64,000 nt of DNA from Rhizobium sp. 16-488-2b (GCF_017741815.1 NZ_JAGHMF010000012.1:186001-250000), one strand, 5' to 3'. Numbered from the stretch's first letter, positions 54,732 to 64,000 are shown. Notes: generated from the letters alone by a model not told the origin. Translations and numbers: made by a program.

Positions 54732-55493
54732 TCAGTAGGTCTTGAAGGATGCGATCGAGCGGGTGATCAGGCGATCGATATCAGCCGGATTGTCATGCTC
54801 GACGACGTAGTGCTTGGTCTTGGTGCCCTTCAGCGCCGCGACGAGCTTCGGCCAATCAAGCGTGCCGTGGCCGACATCGGCCCAGCCGTCTTCGTTCTTG
54901 TTCTCGCCAGCTGGCGCGATGTCCTTGACGTGCGCCGAGGTGATGCGCGAGCCCAGCTTCTCGATCCATGCGAAAGGATCGGCACCGCCGCGAACGACCC
55001 AGGCGATATCCGCTTCCCAGGAAATGTCGGGCGCGCCTTCGAAGATGCGTTCGATCGGCAGCGAGCCGTCGGCGAGCTTGACGAATTCGAAGTCGTGGTT
55101 GTGCCAGCCGAACTCGTAGCCTGCGTCCTTGTAGGGCTTGCTCATTTCCTGCAGGCGCTTGCCGAACGCCAGCCAACCGGCACCGTCGGTCGGGCGCTCA
55201 TCGGCAGCCAGATGCGGCGCATAGATGGAATCCATGCCGAGGAGCTTGGCGATGTTCAGAGACTTCTGCACTTCGCCGTCGAGGAAATCGGGGCTGAAGT
55301 GGCCGCTTGCCATCGTCAGACCGTTCTTGTCGAGTTCGGCGCGCAGGCTCTTCAGGCCGGCATCGTCGAGATCGGCATAGATGCCGCCGAAGCCTTCGAC
55401 TTCCTGATAGCCGGCCTTGCCGAGCTTTTCGAAGATCGCGGAATAGGGCTGGAAGTTGCGGGCGCTATAAAGCTGGAAACTCAGTTTCGTCAT
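54732..55493 (-). CDS. Sugar phosphate isomerase/epimerase-type TIM-barrel protein
   Basis: 253 residues from the ATG at 55493 with AGGAGGA upstream. AP-endonuclease-2-like TIM barrel: LSFQLYSARNFQPY at the start, with metal ligands suggested by EFGWHNHDFEF, WEADIAWV, SAHVKDI and VVEHDNP. In related loci such proteins isomerise or cleave keto-sugars made by a neighbouring Gfo/Idh/MocA dehydrogenase. Substrate unknown; the conserved pair with the next gene suggests linked steps. Confidence 0.88.
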   Translation of the reverse strand: MTKLSFQLYSARNFQPYSAIFEKLGKAGYQEVEGFGGIYADLDDAGLKSLRAELDKNGLTMASGHFSPDFLDGEVQKSLNIAKLLGMDSIYAPHLAADERPTDGAGWLAFGKRLQEMSKPYKDAGYEFGWHNHDFEFVKLADGSLPIERIFEGAPDISWEADIAWVVRGGADPFAWIEKLGSRITSAHVKDIAPAGENKNEDGWADVGHGTLDWPKLVAALKGTKTKHYVVEHDNPADIDRLITRSIASFKTY

Positions 55494-55535
55494 AATATCC
55501 TCCTCGGGCCTCGTGCCCATTCATTTCAATCAGGA

Positions 55536-58001
55536 TCAATCCACGGACTGACAGGACTGCAGGTCGTAGAAACGGAACTCCGGCAGGGCACCGCCCTTAA
55601 GCGGCGTGGCCGGGGTGAAGGTGATGCGGCGCGTTTCGCCCGCCGCCAGATCGAAGGCATTGTCGGAATACTTGCCGTCGGTTTCGGTTTCGATCATCAC
55701 GAAGAGCGCAAGTCCCTTCGCGGTGACGTTGAGGCAGACGGAACCGTCCTCCTCGACATATTCGTGCGTGACCATCAGGCCGGCGGGCTCGAGTTCCAGC
55801 GCCTTGTAGGTGCCATCAACGTAGTGCCCCTCGCCGCCCATGCCGTTCGACGCCGTGAAGCGCCAGGCAAGCAGCGTACCCGCCGGAATCTCGGAGACGT
55901 CGATGCTGGCAGCCGTCACCGCCGCGTCGGGCGTGCAGACCGCCTGCACATCCTTCAGATGCTTGCGTTCGCCCTTCATGTCGATGATCGAGATCGACAG
56001 GTCGACGCTGACGTCATCGAGCGTATCGTTGGCCAGCGAGAAGCGGATCTGCTTGCCGTCGTCGGATGGGATGGCGGCGACCGCGACCGGCTGGAAGAAG
56101 CGCTTGACCAGATAGTGCATCGCCTTCCAGCGGCCGCCGTAATCAAGGCTCGACCACGAGGCCACCGGCCAGGTGTCGTTCAGCTGCCAGTAGATCGTCC
56201 CCATGCAATGCGGCTTCAGCGACCGCCAGTATTCCACCGCCGTCTTGATCGCGAGACCCTGCTGGATCTGGCTGAGATAGACGAAATTGGGGAAATCCTT
56301 CGGGAAGCGGAAATAGCGGAACATCGTGCCGGCGATACGCTCGTTGCCGCCGGCATTCTTCTGATGCAGCTCCATGACCGGCGACGCGACGTTCATGTCC
56401 TTGGCCTCGGCATAGGTCTTGATGACAGGCAGCGAGGTGTAGGACTGGAAGCCGAATTCCGAGCAGAAGCGCGGGCGCACCGAGCGGTAATTGTCGAACG
56501 ACTTGTTCTCGTGCCAGACCGACCAATAGTGCATGTCGCCGGAGCCATCGGCATGCCAGGCATCGCCGAAATCGAGATAGCCGGACGCCGGGCTCGACGG
56601 CCACCAGATCGCATCCGGCGCCGCCTTCTTCATCGCCTGCTCGATCACCCGGTTGAGGCGATCGTAGGAGACGAGATAGCGGTCGCGGTCCTTGCGTGAT
56701 TCCTCGAACCATGTGAGCGCGCCCACAAGCTCATTGTCGCCGCACCAGAGCGCGATCGACGGATGCGAGTTCAGGCGGCGAACCTGGTAGTCGACTTCGA
56801 GCGCGACATTGTCGAGAAAGTCCTCGGTCGAGGGATAGAGATTGCAGGCGAACATGAAGTCCTGCCAGACCATGAGGCCGAGCCGGTCGCAGAGGTCGTA
56901 GAAATGATCATGCTCGTAGAACCCGCCGCCCCAGACGCGGATCATGTTCATGTTGGCGGACTTGGCCGATTGTAGCAGGTCCTCGGTCTTCTCGGGCGAA
57001 GAGAGCGAGAACAGCGCGTCGGCCGGGATCCAGTTGGCGCCACGGCAAAAGACCTCGCGACCATTGACCTTCAGCGCGAAACGGGCGCCGGCGGCATCAG
57101 GCGTGGTGATGAGCTCGACCGTGCGCAGACCGATCTGCTTGGTGACCGCATCCGCAGGCAGATCGACGGTCAGCGCATAAAGCGCCTGCTCGCCGCTACC
57201 CGCCGGCCACCAGAGGCGCGGCTTGTCGATCTCGAACACGTGGTTGACGACAGTCTCGCCGGCGCTGACGCCGACATCGAGCCGCACCCGCTCGCCATCG
57301 AGCGAGAAATGGACGGGAACGATCCCCGGGTTCTTCGAAAACAGCGTCGCGGTGACCTTGAGATCTACGGAACCGTCCAGATTATGCACCTGCTGCGTCG
57401 TCACATGCTCGATGCGGGCGGTGTCGAGACGGCGCAGCGCGATCGTGCCGTAAAGGCCCAGCGGCGCAATCGCGATGTTCCAGTCCCAGCCGAAATGGCA
57501 CTGCGGCTTGCGCAGCATGTTACCGTTGGGAATCGGCGAGTTGCCGGTCGAATAGGGAATGTAGAAAGGCTGCTTGCCTTGGCGATCGGCGCCTGCCGCG
57601 ATGCTCGAATGCAGCACGATACGGATGACGTTTTCGCCGGATTTTAGATGACTGCTGACATCCGGCCGATAGCGGCGGAAGCTGTTGTCGGCGACGAGCG
57701 CCGGCGAGCCATTGATGAAGACGGCGGCCACCGTGTCGAGATAATCGATATCGAGATACCAGTCGCCATCGGGCTCCGACACCGTGAAGCTGCGCTCGAT
57801 CGACCAGTCGCGATGCGCCACCCACTGCACGACCTCTTCGTTGCGGCCGAAATAGGGATCGGGGATGAGCTTGGCGGCATGGAGCGCCGAATGCACGTCG
57901 CCGGGAAGCGTGATCGGCGCGGTGATTTCACCATCCGTGGAGGTGAGCTTCCACGAGCCTGAGAGGTCGAGGTTGAACCCGTTGGTGGGCAAGGATGTCA
58001 T
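55536..58001 (-). CDS. Glycoside hydrolase family 2, beta-mannosidase
   Basis: 821 residues, matching bacterial beta-mannosidases. Sugar-binding and immunoglobulin-like domains fill residues 1-300; the TIM barrel has acid/base Glu424 in WCGDNELVGALTW and nucleophile Glu515 in RFCSEFGFQSY. IRVWGGGFYEHDHFYDLCD is a mannosidase-type segment. No signal peptide, so it is cytoplasmic and hydrolyses imported beta-mannosides. It sits between the transport genes and the oxidoreductases. Confidence 0.92.
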   Translation of the reverse strand: MTSLPTNGFNLDLSGSWKLTSTDGEITAPITLPGDVHSALHAAKLIPDPYFGRNEEVVQWVAHRDWSIERSFTVSEPDGDWYLDIDYLDTVAAVFINGSPALVADNSFRRYRPDVSSHLKSGENVIRIVLHSSIAAGADRQGKQPFYIPYSTGNSPIPNGNMLRKPQCHFGWDWNIAIAPLGLYGTIALRRLDTARIEHVTTQQVHNLDGSVDLKVTATLFSKNPGIVPVHFSLDGERVRLDVGVSAGETVVNHVFEIDKPRLWWPAGSGEQALYALTVDLPADAVTKQIGLRTVELITTPDAAGARFALKVNGREVFCRGANWIPADALFSLSSPEKTEDLLQSAKSANMNMIRVWGGGFYEHDHFYDLCDRLGLMVWQDFMFACNLYPSTEDFLDNVALEVDYQVRRLNSHPSIALWCGDNELVGALTWFEESRKDRDRYLVSYDRLNRVIEQAMKKAAPDAIWWPSSPASGYLDFGDAWHADGSGDMHYWSVWHENKSFDNYRSVRPRFCSEFGFQSYTSLPVIKTYAEAKDMNVASPVMELHQKNAGGNERIAGTMFRYFRFPKDFPNFVYLSQIQQGLAIKTAVEYWRSLKPHCMGTIYWQLNDTWPVASWSSLDYGGRWKAMHYLVKRFFQPVAVAAIPSDDGKQIRFSLANDTLDDVSVDLSISIIDMKGERKHLKDVQAVCTPDAAVTAASIDVSEIPAGTLLAWRFTASNGMGGEGHYVDGTYKALELEPAGLMVTHEYVEEDGSVCLNVTAKGLALFVMIETETDGKYSDNAFDLAAGETRRITFTPATPLKGGALPEFRFYDLQSCQSVD

Positions 58002-58115
58002 AGCACTGTCCGATCAGGCCGCTCTTGGGAAGGCCCGTCACCGGGCTGCGACCGAATGTGGTATTGGAAGAACGGGCGGAACCGCTTGGGACGGCCCCGC
58101 CCGCAGCGTAGTCGT

Positions 58116-59201
58116 CTAGAGGCGCAGTTCCGTCTCGGCGTCGAAGATCGACGCCAGCGACATGTCGAAGCCGAGCTTGACCTGTGAACCCGGGCTGAAG
58201 CGGCGGGCACCGTTGATACGCACCGACATGGTGTGTCCGGCATGCTTCAGCCAGAGCAGGTTGTCGGCGCCCATTGGCTCCTCGATATCGACGGTCGCGT
58301 CATGAACCTCGGCACCGAGGTTCTCGTTGACCTTGATATGCTCCGGCCGCACGCCGAGCGTCACCTTCCGGCCCGCCTGCAGCGGCCCGCTCGCCTCATA
58401 GGCATCGACATTGAAATCGACACCATTGGCGGTGAACACGGTCGCATCGCCCCGCTTGGCGATCTCGCCGCGCAGGAAGTTCATCGACGGAGAGCCGATG
58501 AAGCCGGCGACGAACAGGCTGCGCGGCTTGTTGTAGATCGTCGTCGGATCGGCAAGCTGCTGGATCTCGCCGTTCTTCATGATCGCGATGCGGTCTGCCA
58601 GTGTCAGCGCTTCGATCTGGTCATGCGTGACGTAGATCATCGTGTTCTTCAGCGACTGGTGCAGCCGCTTGATCTCGACGCGCAGCTCCGAACGCAGCTT
58701 GGCGTCGAGGTTGGAGAGCGGCTCGTCGAAAAGGAACACGTCGACATCGCGCACCAGCGCACGGCCGATCGCCACGCGCTGCCGCTGGCCGCCGGAAAGC
58801 TCGGCCGGCTTGCGCTTCAGGAGCGGCTGGATCTGCAGGATCTCCGAGGCGCGGGCCACGCGCTTGTCGATATCTGACTGTGGGATCTTGGCGACCTGCA
58901 GGCCGAAGGACAGGTTCTTCTCCACCGTCATCTGCGGGTAGAGCGCGTAGGACTGGAACACCATGCCGATGCCGCGGTCCTTGGGCTCTTCCCAAGTGAC
59001 GTTGCGGCCCTTGATGTGGATCTGTCCCTCGCTGATGTCGAGCAGGCCGGCGATGCAGTTGAGCAGGGTCGACTTGCCGCAGCCGGACGAGCCGAGCAGC
59101 ACCAGGAACTCGCCGTCATTGATCTCGAGGTTCAGATCCTTGAGCACGCTGACAGCGCCGAAGTTCAGCGAAAGGTCTTTGATGGAAACGCTTGAATTCA
59201 T
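58116..59201 (-). CDS. Sugar ABC transporter, ATPase (MalK/UgpC-like)
   Basis: 361 residues. Walker [17 protein letters not shown], signature [15 protein letters not shown] and Walker B VFLFDEPLSNLDAKLR; a C-terminal OB-fold regulatory domain (from about residue 240) is typical of CUT1 ATPases. It drives the permease pair encoded just upstream in transcription; three bases separate it from the MalG-like gene. Confidence 0.93.
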   Translation of the reverse strand: MNSSVSIKDLSLNFGAVSVLKDLNLEINDGEFLVLLGSSGCGKSTLLNCIAGLLDISEGQIHIKGRNVTWEEPKDRGIGMVFQSYALYPQMTVEKNLSFGLQVAKIPQSDIDKRVARASEILQIQPLLKRKPAELSGGQRQRVAIGRALVRDVDVFLFDEPLSNLDAKLRSELRVEIKRLHQSLKNTMIYVTHDQIEALTLADRIAIMKNGEIQQLADPTTIYNKPRSLFVAGFIGSPSMNFLRGEIAKRGDATVFTANGVDFNVDAYEASGPLQAGRKVTLGVRPEHIKVNENLGAEVHDATVDIEEPMGADNLLWLKHAGHTMSVRINGARRFSPGSQVKLGFDMSLASIFDAETELRL

Positions 59202-59204
59202 GGA

Positions 59205-60143
59205 TCAGCCTTTCACTGCGCCGGCGGCGATACCGCGGACGAACAGACGTCCGGACACGAAATACACAATGAGCGGCACCAGACCCGTGAGGATGGTTGC
59301 GGCCATGTTGACGTTGTATTCCTTCACGCCCTGGACGGAATTGACGATGTTGTTGAGCTGCACGGTCATCGGATAGTATTCCGGCCGGGTGAAGACGACG
59401 CCGAACAGGAAGTCGTTCCAGATGCCGGTGACCTGCAGGATCATGGCGACGACGAAGATCGGCAGCGACATAGGCACCATGATCTTGAGGAAGATCTGCC
59501 AGAAACCGGCGCCATCGACGCGGGCGGCCTTGAACAGCTCCTGCGGCAGCGATGCGAAATAGTTGCGGAAGAGCAGCGTCAGGATCGGCATGCCGAAGAT
59601 CGAATGCACGATGATCAGGCCTGTGAGCGTCCCGTAGATCCCCATCTCGCGGAGCACGATGACGATGGGATAGATCATCACCTGGTAGGGAATGAACGCG
59701 CCGATGACGAGGATCGAGAAGAACAGCTCCGATCCCTTGAAGCGCCAGTTGGCGAGCGCGTAGCCATTGACCGAGGCAATCGCGATCGAGACGATGACGG
59801 ATGGGACCGTGATCCGGACCGAGTTCCAGAACCCGCGCGAGAGACCGTCGCAGTTGAGGCCCGTGCAGGCCGTGGCCCAGGCCTTCACCCACGGCTCGAA
59901 GGTGATTTCCATCGGCGGCGAGAAGATGTTGCCCATGCGGATTTCAGGCATCCCCTTCAGCGACGTGACGATCATCACGTAGAGCGGCAGCAGGTAGTAG
60001 GCAGCGGCGACGAACAGCGTGCCGTAGAGCATGATGTTGCGCGGCGAGAGCACCCGCTTCGGCTTCTTGCCGTTCGGTCCGTCGAAGGACTTGACCGGTG
60101 CCAGTGCGACGTCAGCCGTCTTGAGAGCGATGGTATCAGGCAC
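59205..60143 (-). CDS. Sugar ABC transporter, permease (MalG-like)
   Basis: 312 residues, six helices with a cytoplasmic N-terminal tail of about 35 residues. The EAA loop is LFKAARVDGAGFWQIFLKI. Second subunit of a CUT1 importer; it overlaps the other permease by eight bases. Confidence 0.93.
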   Translation of the reverse strand: MPDTIALKTADVALAPVKSFDGPNGKKPKRVLSPRNIMLYGTLFVAAAYYLLPLYVMIVTSLKGMPEIRMGNIFSPPMEITFEPWVKAWATACTGLNCDGLSRGFWNSVRITVPSVIVSIAIASVNGYALANWRFKGSELFFSILVIGAFIPYQVMIYPIVIVLREMGIYGTLTGLIIVHSIFGMPILTLLFRNYFASLPQELFKAARVDGAGFWQIFLKIMVPMSLPIFVVAMILQVTGIWNDFLFGVVFTRPEYYPMTVQLNNIVNSVQGVKEYNVNMAATILTGLVPLIVYFVSGRLFVRGIAAGAVKG

Positions 60144-61041
60144 GTTTACGCCCTCCCCCGAATTCCAGATAAGCCCATGGAATGATGATGATCGCGACCG
60201 TGATCAGCATCATGGTCGAGGCGGCGAAGCCCTGCCCCAGGTTCTGCGCCTGGAACATGTAGTCGTAGACATACTTGGCCGGCACTTCCGACGAGATGCC
60301 GGGGCCGCCAGACGTCTGCGCCACCACAAGGTCGTAGACCTTGACGATACCGGACGCGATGATGACGAGCGTGGTGATAAAGACGGGACGCATCATCGGG
60401 ATAACGATGAAAAGATAGGTTTTCCACATCGGAATGCCGTCGACGCGCGAGGCCTTCCAGATGTCCTCGTCGATCCCGCGCAGACCGGCGAGCATCAGGC
60501 ACATGACGAGGCCCGTTCCCTGCCAGAGTGCCGCGATCAGCACGCCGTAGATGACGATGCTCGGCGTATAGAGCGGATCGAAGGTGAAGCTCGTCCAGCC
60601 GAGCGAACGCACAACAGACTGAACGCCGAATTCGGGATTGAGCACCCACTGCCACACCAGGCCGGTGACGATGAAGGACAGGGCGAAGGGGTAGAGAAAG
60701 ATCGTCCGGAACGCATTCTCGAACCGGATCTTCTGATCCATCAGGGCAGCCAGCGTAAAGCCGATCACCAGGCTGAAGATCAGGGAGAATATGCCGTAAA
60801 GGGCGAGGTTTTCGATGGATACGATCCATCGCGGCGCGGCCCAGAGCCGCTTGTATTGGTCGAAACCAACGAAGCTCATCCTTGGCAGGAGCTTCGAGTT
60901 GGTGAAGGAATAGAACACCGTCCAGACCGTACCGCCGAGAAAGATGACCAGGGCGGTAAGGATCATCGGGATGGATGCAATTTTGGAATTCAGATTGCGC
61001 AGCAACTGATTTGGCCGGCCGGCTTTCGCTGGACCCGTCAT
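60136..61041 (-). CDS. Sugar ABC transporter, permease (MalF-like)
   Basis: 301 residues from the ATG at 61041 (AGGAGGA upstream; the frame reaches 61059). Six helices; EAA loop DIWKASRVDGIPMWKTYLF. The sequence style is that of GtsB-type permeases. First permease gene after the binding protein, separated by a hairpin. Confidence 0.92.
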   Translation of the reverse strand: MTGPAKAGRPNQLLRNLNSKIASIPMILTALVIFLGGTVWTVFYSFTNSKLLPRMSFVGFDQYKRLWAAPRWIVSIENLALYGIFSLIFSLVIGFTLAALMDQKIRFENAFRTIFLYPFALSFIVTGLVWQWVLNPEFGVQSVVRSLGWTSFTFDPLYTPSIVIYGVLIAALWQGTGLVMCLMLAGLRGIDEDIWKASRVDGIPMWKTYLFIVIPMMRPVFITTLVIIASGIVKVYDLVVAQTSGGPGISSEVPAKYVYDYMFQAQNLGQGFAASTMMLITVAIIIIPWAYLEFGGGRKRA

Positions 61042-61205
61042 TGTGTTTCCTCCTGACACGCACTTGCTTTTTTGACCGAGAGCAGCGGCCGATGCCGGAC
61101 ACCGCTCCCGTCTCTTGCCCCTGATGGTTCCGGCCGCATCCTCCGCAGCCGGAAATCATCGGGAAAGCACTGCCACGAGCCCGCCGCCGCTGGCGGTTAG
61201 GGCAA

Positions 61206-61239
61206 ATCCGGCTCCCCGTTCCTGGGCGGAAAGCCGGAT
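61206..61239 (-). other. Intercistronic hairpin after the sugar-binding protein gene
   Basis: ATCCGGCT (61206-61213) pairs with AGCCGGAT (61232-61239), with an additional inner CCG/CGG pair. It lies 20 bases after the binding-protein stop in a 219-base gap before the MalF-like permease. It probably stabilises the upstream mRNA so that more binding protein than permease is made. Confidence 0.6.
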
Positions 61240-61260
61240 CGCGGCAGTACGAGCAGACGA

Positions 61261-62496
61261 TCAGTCGGCGGAGCCGATGATTTCGGCAAAGCGCTTCTGC
61301 GCTGCCTCAGGCGTCATCGAGGCATTGGAGAAGAACTCCGAGAAGAGGTCTTCCTTCTGCTTCTGGCTGTCGGCCGAAAGCAACTGGTCGGTGCCTTCGA
61401 CGATGTTGCCCTTCTTCAGGATCTCGAGACCCTTCTTCATGCAGTCGTTGGCAGCCTCGAGATCGACGTCACCGCGAACCGGCAGCGAGCCCTTCTTCAG
61501 GTTGAAGGCAACCTGGGTCTTCGGATCGAGCAGCGTCTTGGCGAGAACGTCCTGCGCCTTCGACTTTGCTTCGTCCTTGAGCAGCGGGAAGTAGAAGGCA
61601 TCACCACCGGTGGAGATGATTTCGTTCACGCCGAGGCCCGGAAGGCAGGTGTAATCGGTACCGGCCTTCTGGCCGGCGAGAGCGAATTCGCCCTGCGCCC
61701 AGTCACCCATGATCTGGCCGCCGGCCTTGCCGGTGATAACAAGATTGGTTGCCTGGTTCCAATCCTGAACATTGCTGCCCTTGGACATCTTGCGGGCGTC
61801 GTCCGCAGCCTTGAAGACCTTGGCGATCTCGGGACCGGCAGCCACGTCGGCGTCCTTGTCCTTGAATACCTTGTTGAACGTGTCCTTGCCGGCGATCGCC
61901 ACCATCAGCGTATCGAAGGCGCCTGCTGCCTGCCACGGCTGACCGCCGACGGCGAGCGGCACGATACCGGCCTTTTCGAGAGCCGGAGCGGCGGCGACGA
62001 ATTCATCCCAGTTCTTCGGCACGTCAACGCCGGCCTTCTTGAAGGCGGCGTTCGAGAGCCACAACCACTGCCAGGAGTGGATGTTGACGGGTGCGCAATA
62101 GATTTTGCCGTCGATCGTGCAGCTGTCGAGCAGGCTTGCCGGACGGATGATGTCCTTCCAGTGCTCGGCGGTCGCGACATCGGTCAGGTCGCGCATCAGG
62201 CCGGCCTGAACGAGTTCCTCCGCCTGACGGCCATGGTTGAACTGGGTGGCGCCCATCGGATCGCCACCAGTGATACGACTGACCATGATCGGACGCGCCG
62301 TGCCGCCGGAACCGGCGATGGCACCGTCAACCCACTTGTTGCCGGTCGCGTCGAATGCCTTGGCGAGTTCGGCCACGGCAGCGGCTTCGCCGCCCGAGGT
62401 CCACCAGTGCGTGACTTCGAGATCGGTGGCGTGTGCCGCACCAAGCGGCAGGGCGACGGATGCGCACAGCGCCGCCGCCATCAAACGAATATTCAT
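61261..62496 (-). CDS. Sugar ABC transporter, periplasmic binding protein (GtsA-like)
   Basis: 411 residues from the ATG at 62496 with GGAGGAG upstream; the longer frame upstream is not coding. Signal peptide ends near AAHATDLE. The mature N-terminus EVTHWWTSGGEAAAVAELA is typical of glucose/mannose-type CUT1 binding proteins. Ligand unknown; the neighbouring beta-mannosidase suggests a mannoside. First gene of the operon and divergent from the LacI gene. Confidence 0.92.
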   Translation of the reverse strand: MNIRLMAAALCASVALPLGAAHATDLEVTHWWTSGGEAAAVAELAKAFDATGNKWVDGAIAGSGGTARPIMVSRITGGDPMGATQFNHGRQAEELVQAGLMRDLTDVATAEHWKDIIRPASLLDSCTIDGKIYCAPVNIHSWQWLWLSNAAFKKAGVDVPKNWDEFVAAAPALEKAGIVPLAVGGQPWQAAGAFDTLMVAIAGKDTFNKVFKDKDADVAAGPEIAKVFKAADDARKMSKGSNVQDWNQATNLVITGKAGGQIMGDWAQGEFALAGQKAGTDYTCLPGLGVNEIISTGGDAFYFPLLKDEAKSKAQDVLAKTLLDPKTQVAFNLKKGSLPVRGDVDLEAANDCMKKGLEILKKGNIVEGTDQLLSADSQKQKEDLFSEFFSNASMTPEAAQKRFAEIIGSAD

Positions 62497-62512
62497 GAGT
62501 TCTCCTCCCTCA

Positions 62513-62526
62513 CTGAAACGTTGCCG
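62513..62526. promoter_or_regulatory. Candidate LacI operator O1, in front of the sugar operon
   Basis: CTGAAACGTTGCCG matches the palindrome at 62834-62847 at 11 of 14 positions, including the central AACGTT. It lies 17-30 bases before the binding-protein start, where binding would block transcription. Confidence 0.5.
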
Positions 62527-62833
62527 GAAAAACTTAAGCCAATCGATATTGCCGCGCAACAGCCACCCCTTAAAATTTTCTTTTCGGGTGTTCTTTGCTA
62601 CCATTGCCTGCCGAAACGGCACCGTCGCCGTAAGGCTGCACAAGGGATTAGCAAACCGATGTGCACCTGCACACTTTCATTATTATATTGTTTTATATGC
62701 CTTTATTTCACTGGTATCGTGAGATAATTTCTAACTCGATTTCGCAGACGCAAAAAAATCACGCAAAAATCACCGATTCAACCATTGAGAGCACAGACCC
62801 CAAAGCCACTGGAAAAAGCGCTCGACATTTTCA

Positions 62834-62847
62834 CTGTAACGTTACAG
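62834..62847. promoter_or_regulatory. Candidate LacI operator O2, perfect 14-bp palindrome
   Basis: CTGTAACGTTACAG reads the same on both strands and has the AA-CG-TT centre typical of LacI-family operators. It lies about 103-116 bases before the regulator start, suggesting autoregulation and looping with O1, 320 bp away. Confidence 0.65.
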
Positions 62848-62949
62848 ATTTTAAGGCCCGTGGGAGGGAACGGCATTTGTGTATTCGGGCTTACAGCACT
62901 GCGAAAAGCATCTATAAGCGAACCAAATCGCGTAGGACGGCCTAGAGGG

Positions 62950-63990
62950 ATGAAAAACAAAGCGAATTTCGGAACGACGGTGACCGAGGCACCTCGGGAA
63001 AGGCCGACACTGAAGACGATTGCCTTCATGACCGGCCTCGGCATCACCACGGTGTCTCGCGCATTGAAGGATGCACCCGACATCGGCGCGGAGACCAAGG
63101 AACGCGTGCGGATGGTGGCGAGCCAGCTCGGCTACCAGCCGAACCGCGCCGGCGTGCGCCTCAGGACAGGCAAGACAAACGTCATCGCACTCGTTCTGAG
63201 CATCGACGAAGAAATCATGGGCTTCTCGAGCCAGCTGGTCTTCGGCATCTCCGAAGTCCTGACCGGCACCCCCTATCACATCGTCGTCACGCCGCACTCG
63301 CACAGCAAGGACCCAATGCTGCCGGTGCGCTACATACTGGAAACAGGCTCGGCCGACGGCGTCATCATCTCCCGCATCGAGCCCGACGATCCGCGTGTGC
63401 GCCTGCTCAGCGAGCGCAACATGCCGTTCGCCACGCATGGCCGCACCGATGCCGGGCTGATGCACCCATTCCACGACTTCGACAACGAGGCCTTCGCCCA
63501 CCAGGCGGTCGAAAAGCTGGTCGCGCGCGGCCGCAAGCGCATCGCCCTCCTCCAGCCCCCCAGCAAGCTCACCTATTACACGCACACCCGCATCGGCTTC
63601 CAGACCGGCCTGCATGACTACGGCGCCGAGGAAGTGCCGCTGCGCGTCACCATCGACACGCCGCTGGACGATATCCGCAACGCCGTCGAGACCATGATGC
63701 GCTCCAGCAATGCGCCTGACGGTATCGTCTGTCTCGCCGGCAGTGCCGCCATTGCCGTCAACGCCGGCATCGAAGCCGCCGGCAAGCGCCTCGGCCACGA
63801 TGTCGACATGGCCTCGAAGGAATCGGCGCCGATCCTCAACTGGATCCGCCCCGAGATCATCACCGCCTATGAAGACGTCCGCCACGCCGGCCGCGAGATG
63901 GCCAAGGCCGTCATCGCCCGCATCGACGGCGTCGAGCCGGAACTGCTACAGAGCGTCAGCCAGCCGGTCTGGACACGACCGGGCAGCTGA
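62950..63990 (+). CDS. LacI family transcriptional regulator of the sugar locus
   Basis: 346 residues from the ATG at 62950; the frame reaches back to 62785 without LacI similarity. Helix-turn-helix [20 protein letters not shown] at about residues 22-41, hinge region ending [10 protein letters not shown], then a periplasmic-binding-like effector domain containing [14 protein letters not shown]. The ribosome site is weak (GAGGG adjacent to the start). It is divergent from the sugar-transport operon and most likely represses it, released by an imported or derived sugar. Confidence 0.93.
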   Translation: MKNKANFGTTVTEAPRERPTLKTIAFMTGLGITTVSRALKDAPDIGAETKERVRMVASQLGYQPNRAGVRLRTGKTNVIALVLSIDEEIMGFSSQLVFGISEVLTGTPYHIVVTPHSHSKDPMLPVRYILETGSADGVIISRIEPDDPRVRLLSERNMPFATHGRTDAGLMHPFHDFDNEAFAHQAVEKLVARGRKRIALLQPPSKLTYYTHTRIGFQTGLHDYGAEEVPLRVTIDTPLDDIRNAVETMMRSSNAPDGIVCLAGSAAIAVNAGIEAAGKRLGHDVDMASKESAPILNWIRPEIITAYEDVRHAGREMAKAVIARIDGVEPELLQSVSQPVWTRPGS

Positions 63991-64000
63991 CGGAAGTCAA

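Larger units (their letters stand above)
62497..62949. promoter_or_regulatory. Divergent control region, sugar operon / LacI-type regulator
   Basis: 453 bases with no supported gene; open frames running through it have no ribosome sites. Carries an operator candidate at each end and AT-rich tracts around 62680-62720 suitable for promoters. The LacI gene's frame is open further upstream to 62785, but those residues are not LacI-like. Confidence 0.6.

Noticed and set aside
54795..56699. 634-residue frame antisense to the mannosidase and TIM-barrel gene
   Set aside because: Same GC-bias shadow; the sense strand carries catalytic motifs.

Overview
The window looks like a chromosomal segment of an alphaproteobacterium of the Rhizobiaceae (Rhizobium/Agrobacterium-like). 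The evidence is the high GC content with strong third-position GC, the usg gene, a PdhS/PleC-type histidine kinase, the Zur/znu arrangement, and the abundance of ABC importers. It carries about 66 protein genes, packed tightly with many ATGA or TGATG stop/start overlaps. I saw no rRNA, tRNA, CRISPR array, insertion sequence or prophage.

Layout. 1-2.0 kb: end of a drug/metabolite exporter, then mobA-mobB (molybdenum cofactor). 2.0-4.3 kb: a long OmpA-domain protein. 4.6-7.1 kb: a polar amino acid ABC importer without its own ATPase. 7.2-10.9 kb: usg, a TPR-methyltransferase, an unrecognised five-helix membrane protein and a glutathione transferase. 10.9-14.9 kb: ssuA-D-C-B for alkanesulfonate use. 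15.1-18.5 kb: a 3-hydroxyisobutyrate dehydrogenase-type enzyme, AlkD-like and UDG-like DNA repair proteins, an Lrp regulator and a nuclease. 18.5-23.5 kb: histidine kinase, dgkA, cobT/cobS (vitamin B12 lower-ligand assembly), a DUF1289 protein and a retropepsin-like protease. 23.5-31.7 kb: an ABC-2 exporter and several envelope proteins (extensin-like, alpha/beta hydrolase, Ntn amidase, outer-membrane barrel). 31.9-42.4 kb: a thioesterase, an SRPBCC-ArsR pair, a DUF1501/DUF1800 secreted pair, transporters, a diguanylate cyclase and a DyP peroxidase. 42.5-45.4 kb: a structured non-coding repeat, dusA, an FAH-family hydrolase and a gamma-carbonic anhydrase. 45.4-50.2 kb: a zinc-starvation locus (zur-znuB-znuC divergent from znuA, then a COG0523 GTPase and a tiny Cys protein). 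50.3-64 kb: an RcnB-like protein and a large sugar locus.

The last region is the most coherent system. A LacI-type regulator stands divergent to a run of nine genes: sugar-binding protein, two permeases, ATPase, cytoplasmic GH2 beta-mannosidase, TIM-barrel isomerase/epimerase, Gfo/Idh/MocA oxidoreductase, aldo/keto reductase and GH43 glycosidase. It imports a (manno-)oligosaccharide intact and degrades it inside the cell. The oxidoreductase plus TIM-barrel pair and the absence of a sugar kinase raise the possibility of an oxidative route. Two matching operator-like palindromes support control by the LacI protein.

Other signals worth attention are three matching Zur boxes around the zinc genes; mutually exclusive RNA hairpins that hide or expose the ribosome-binding site of the SRPBCC-ArsR pair; a PHO-box-like direct repeat beside dgkA; and a hairpin-rich intergenic element near 42.6-42.9 kb.
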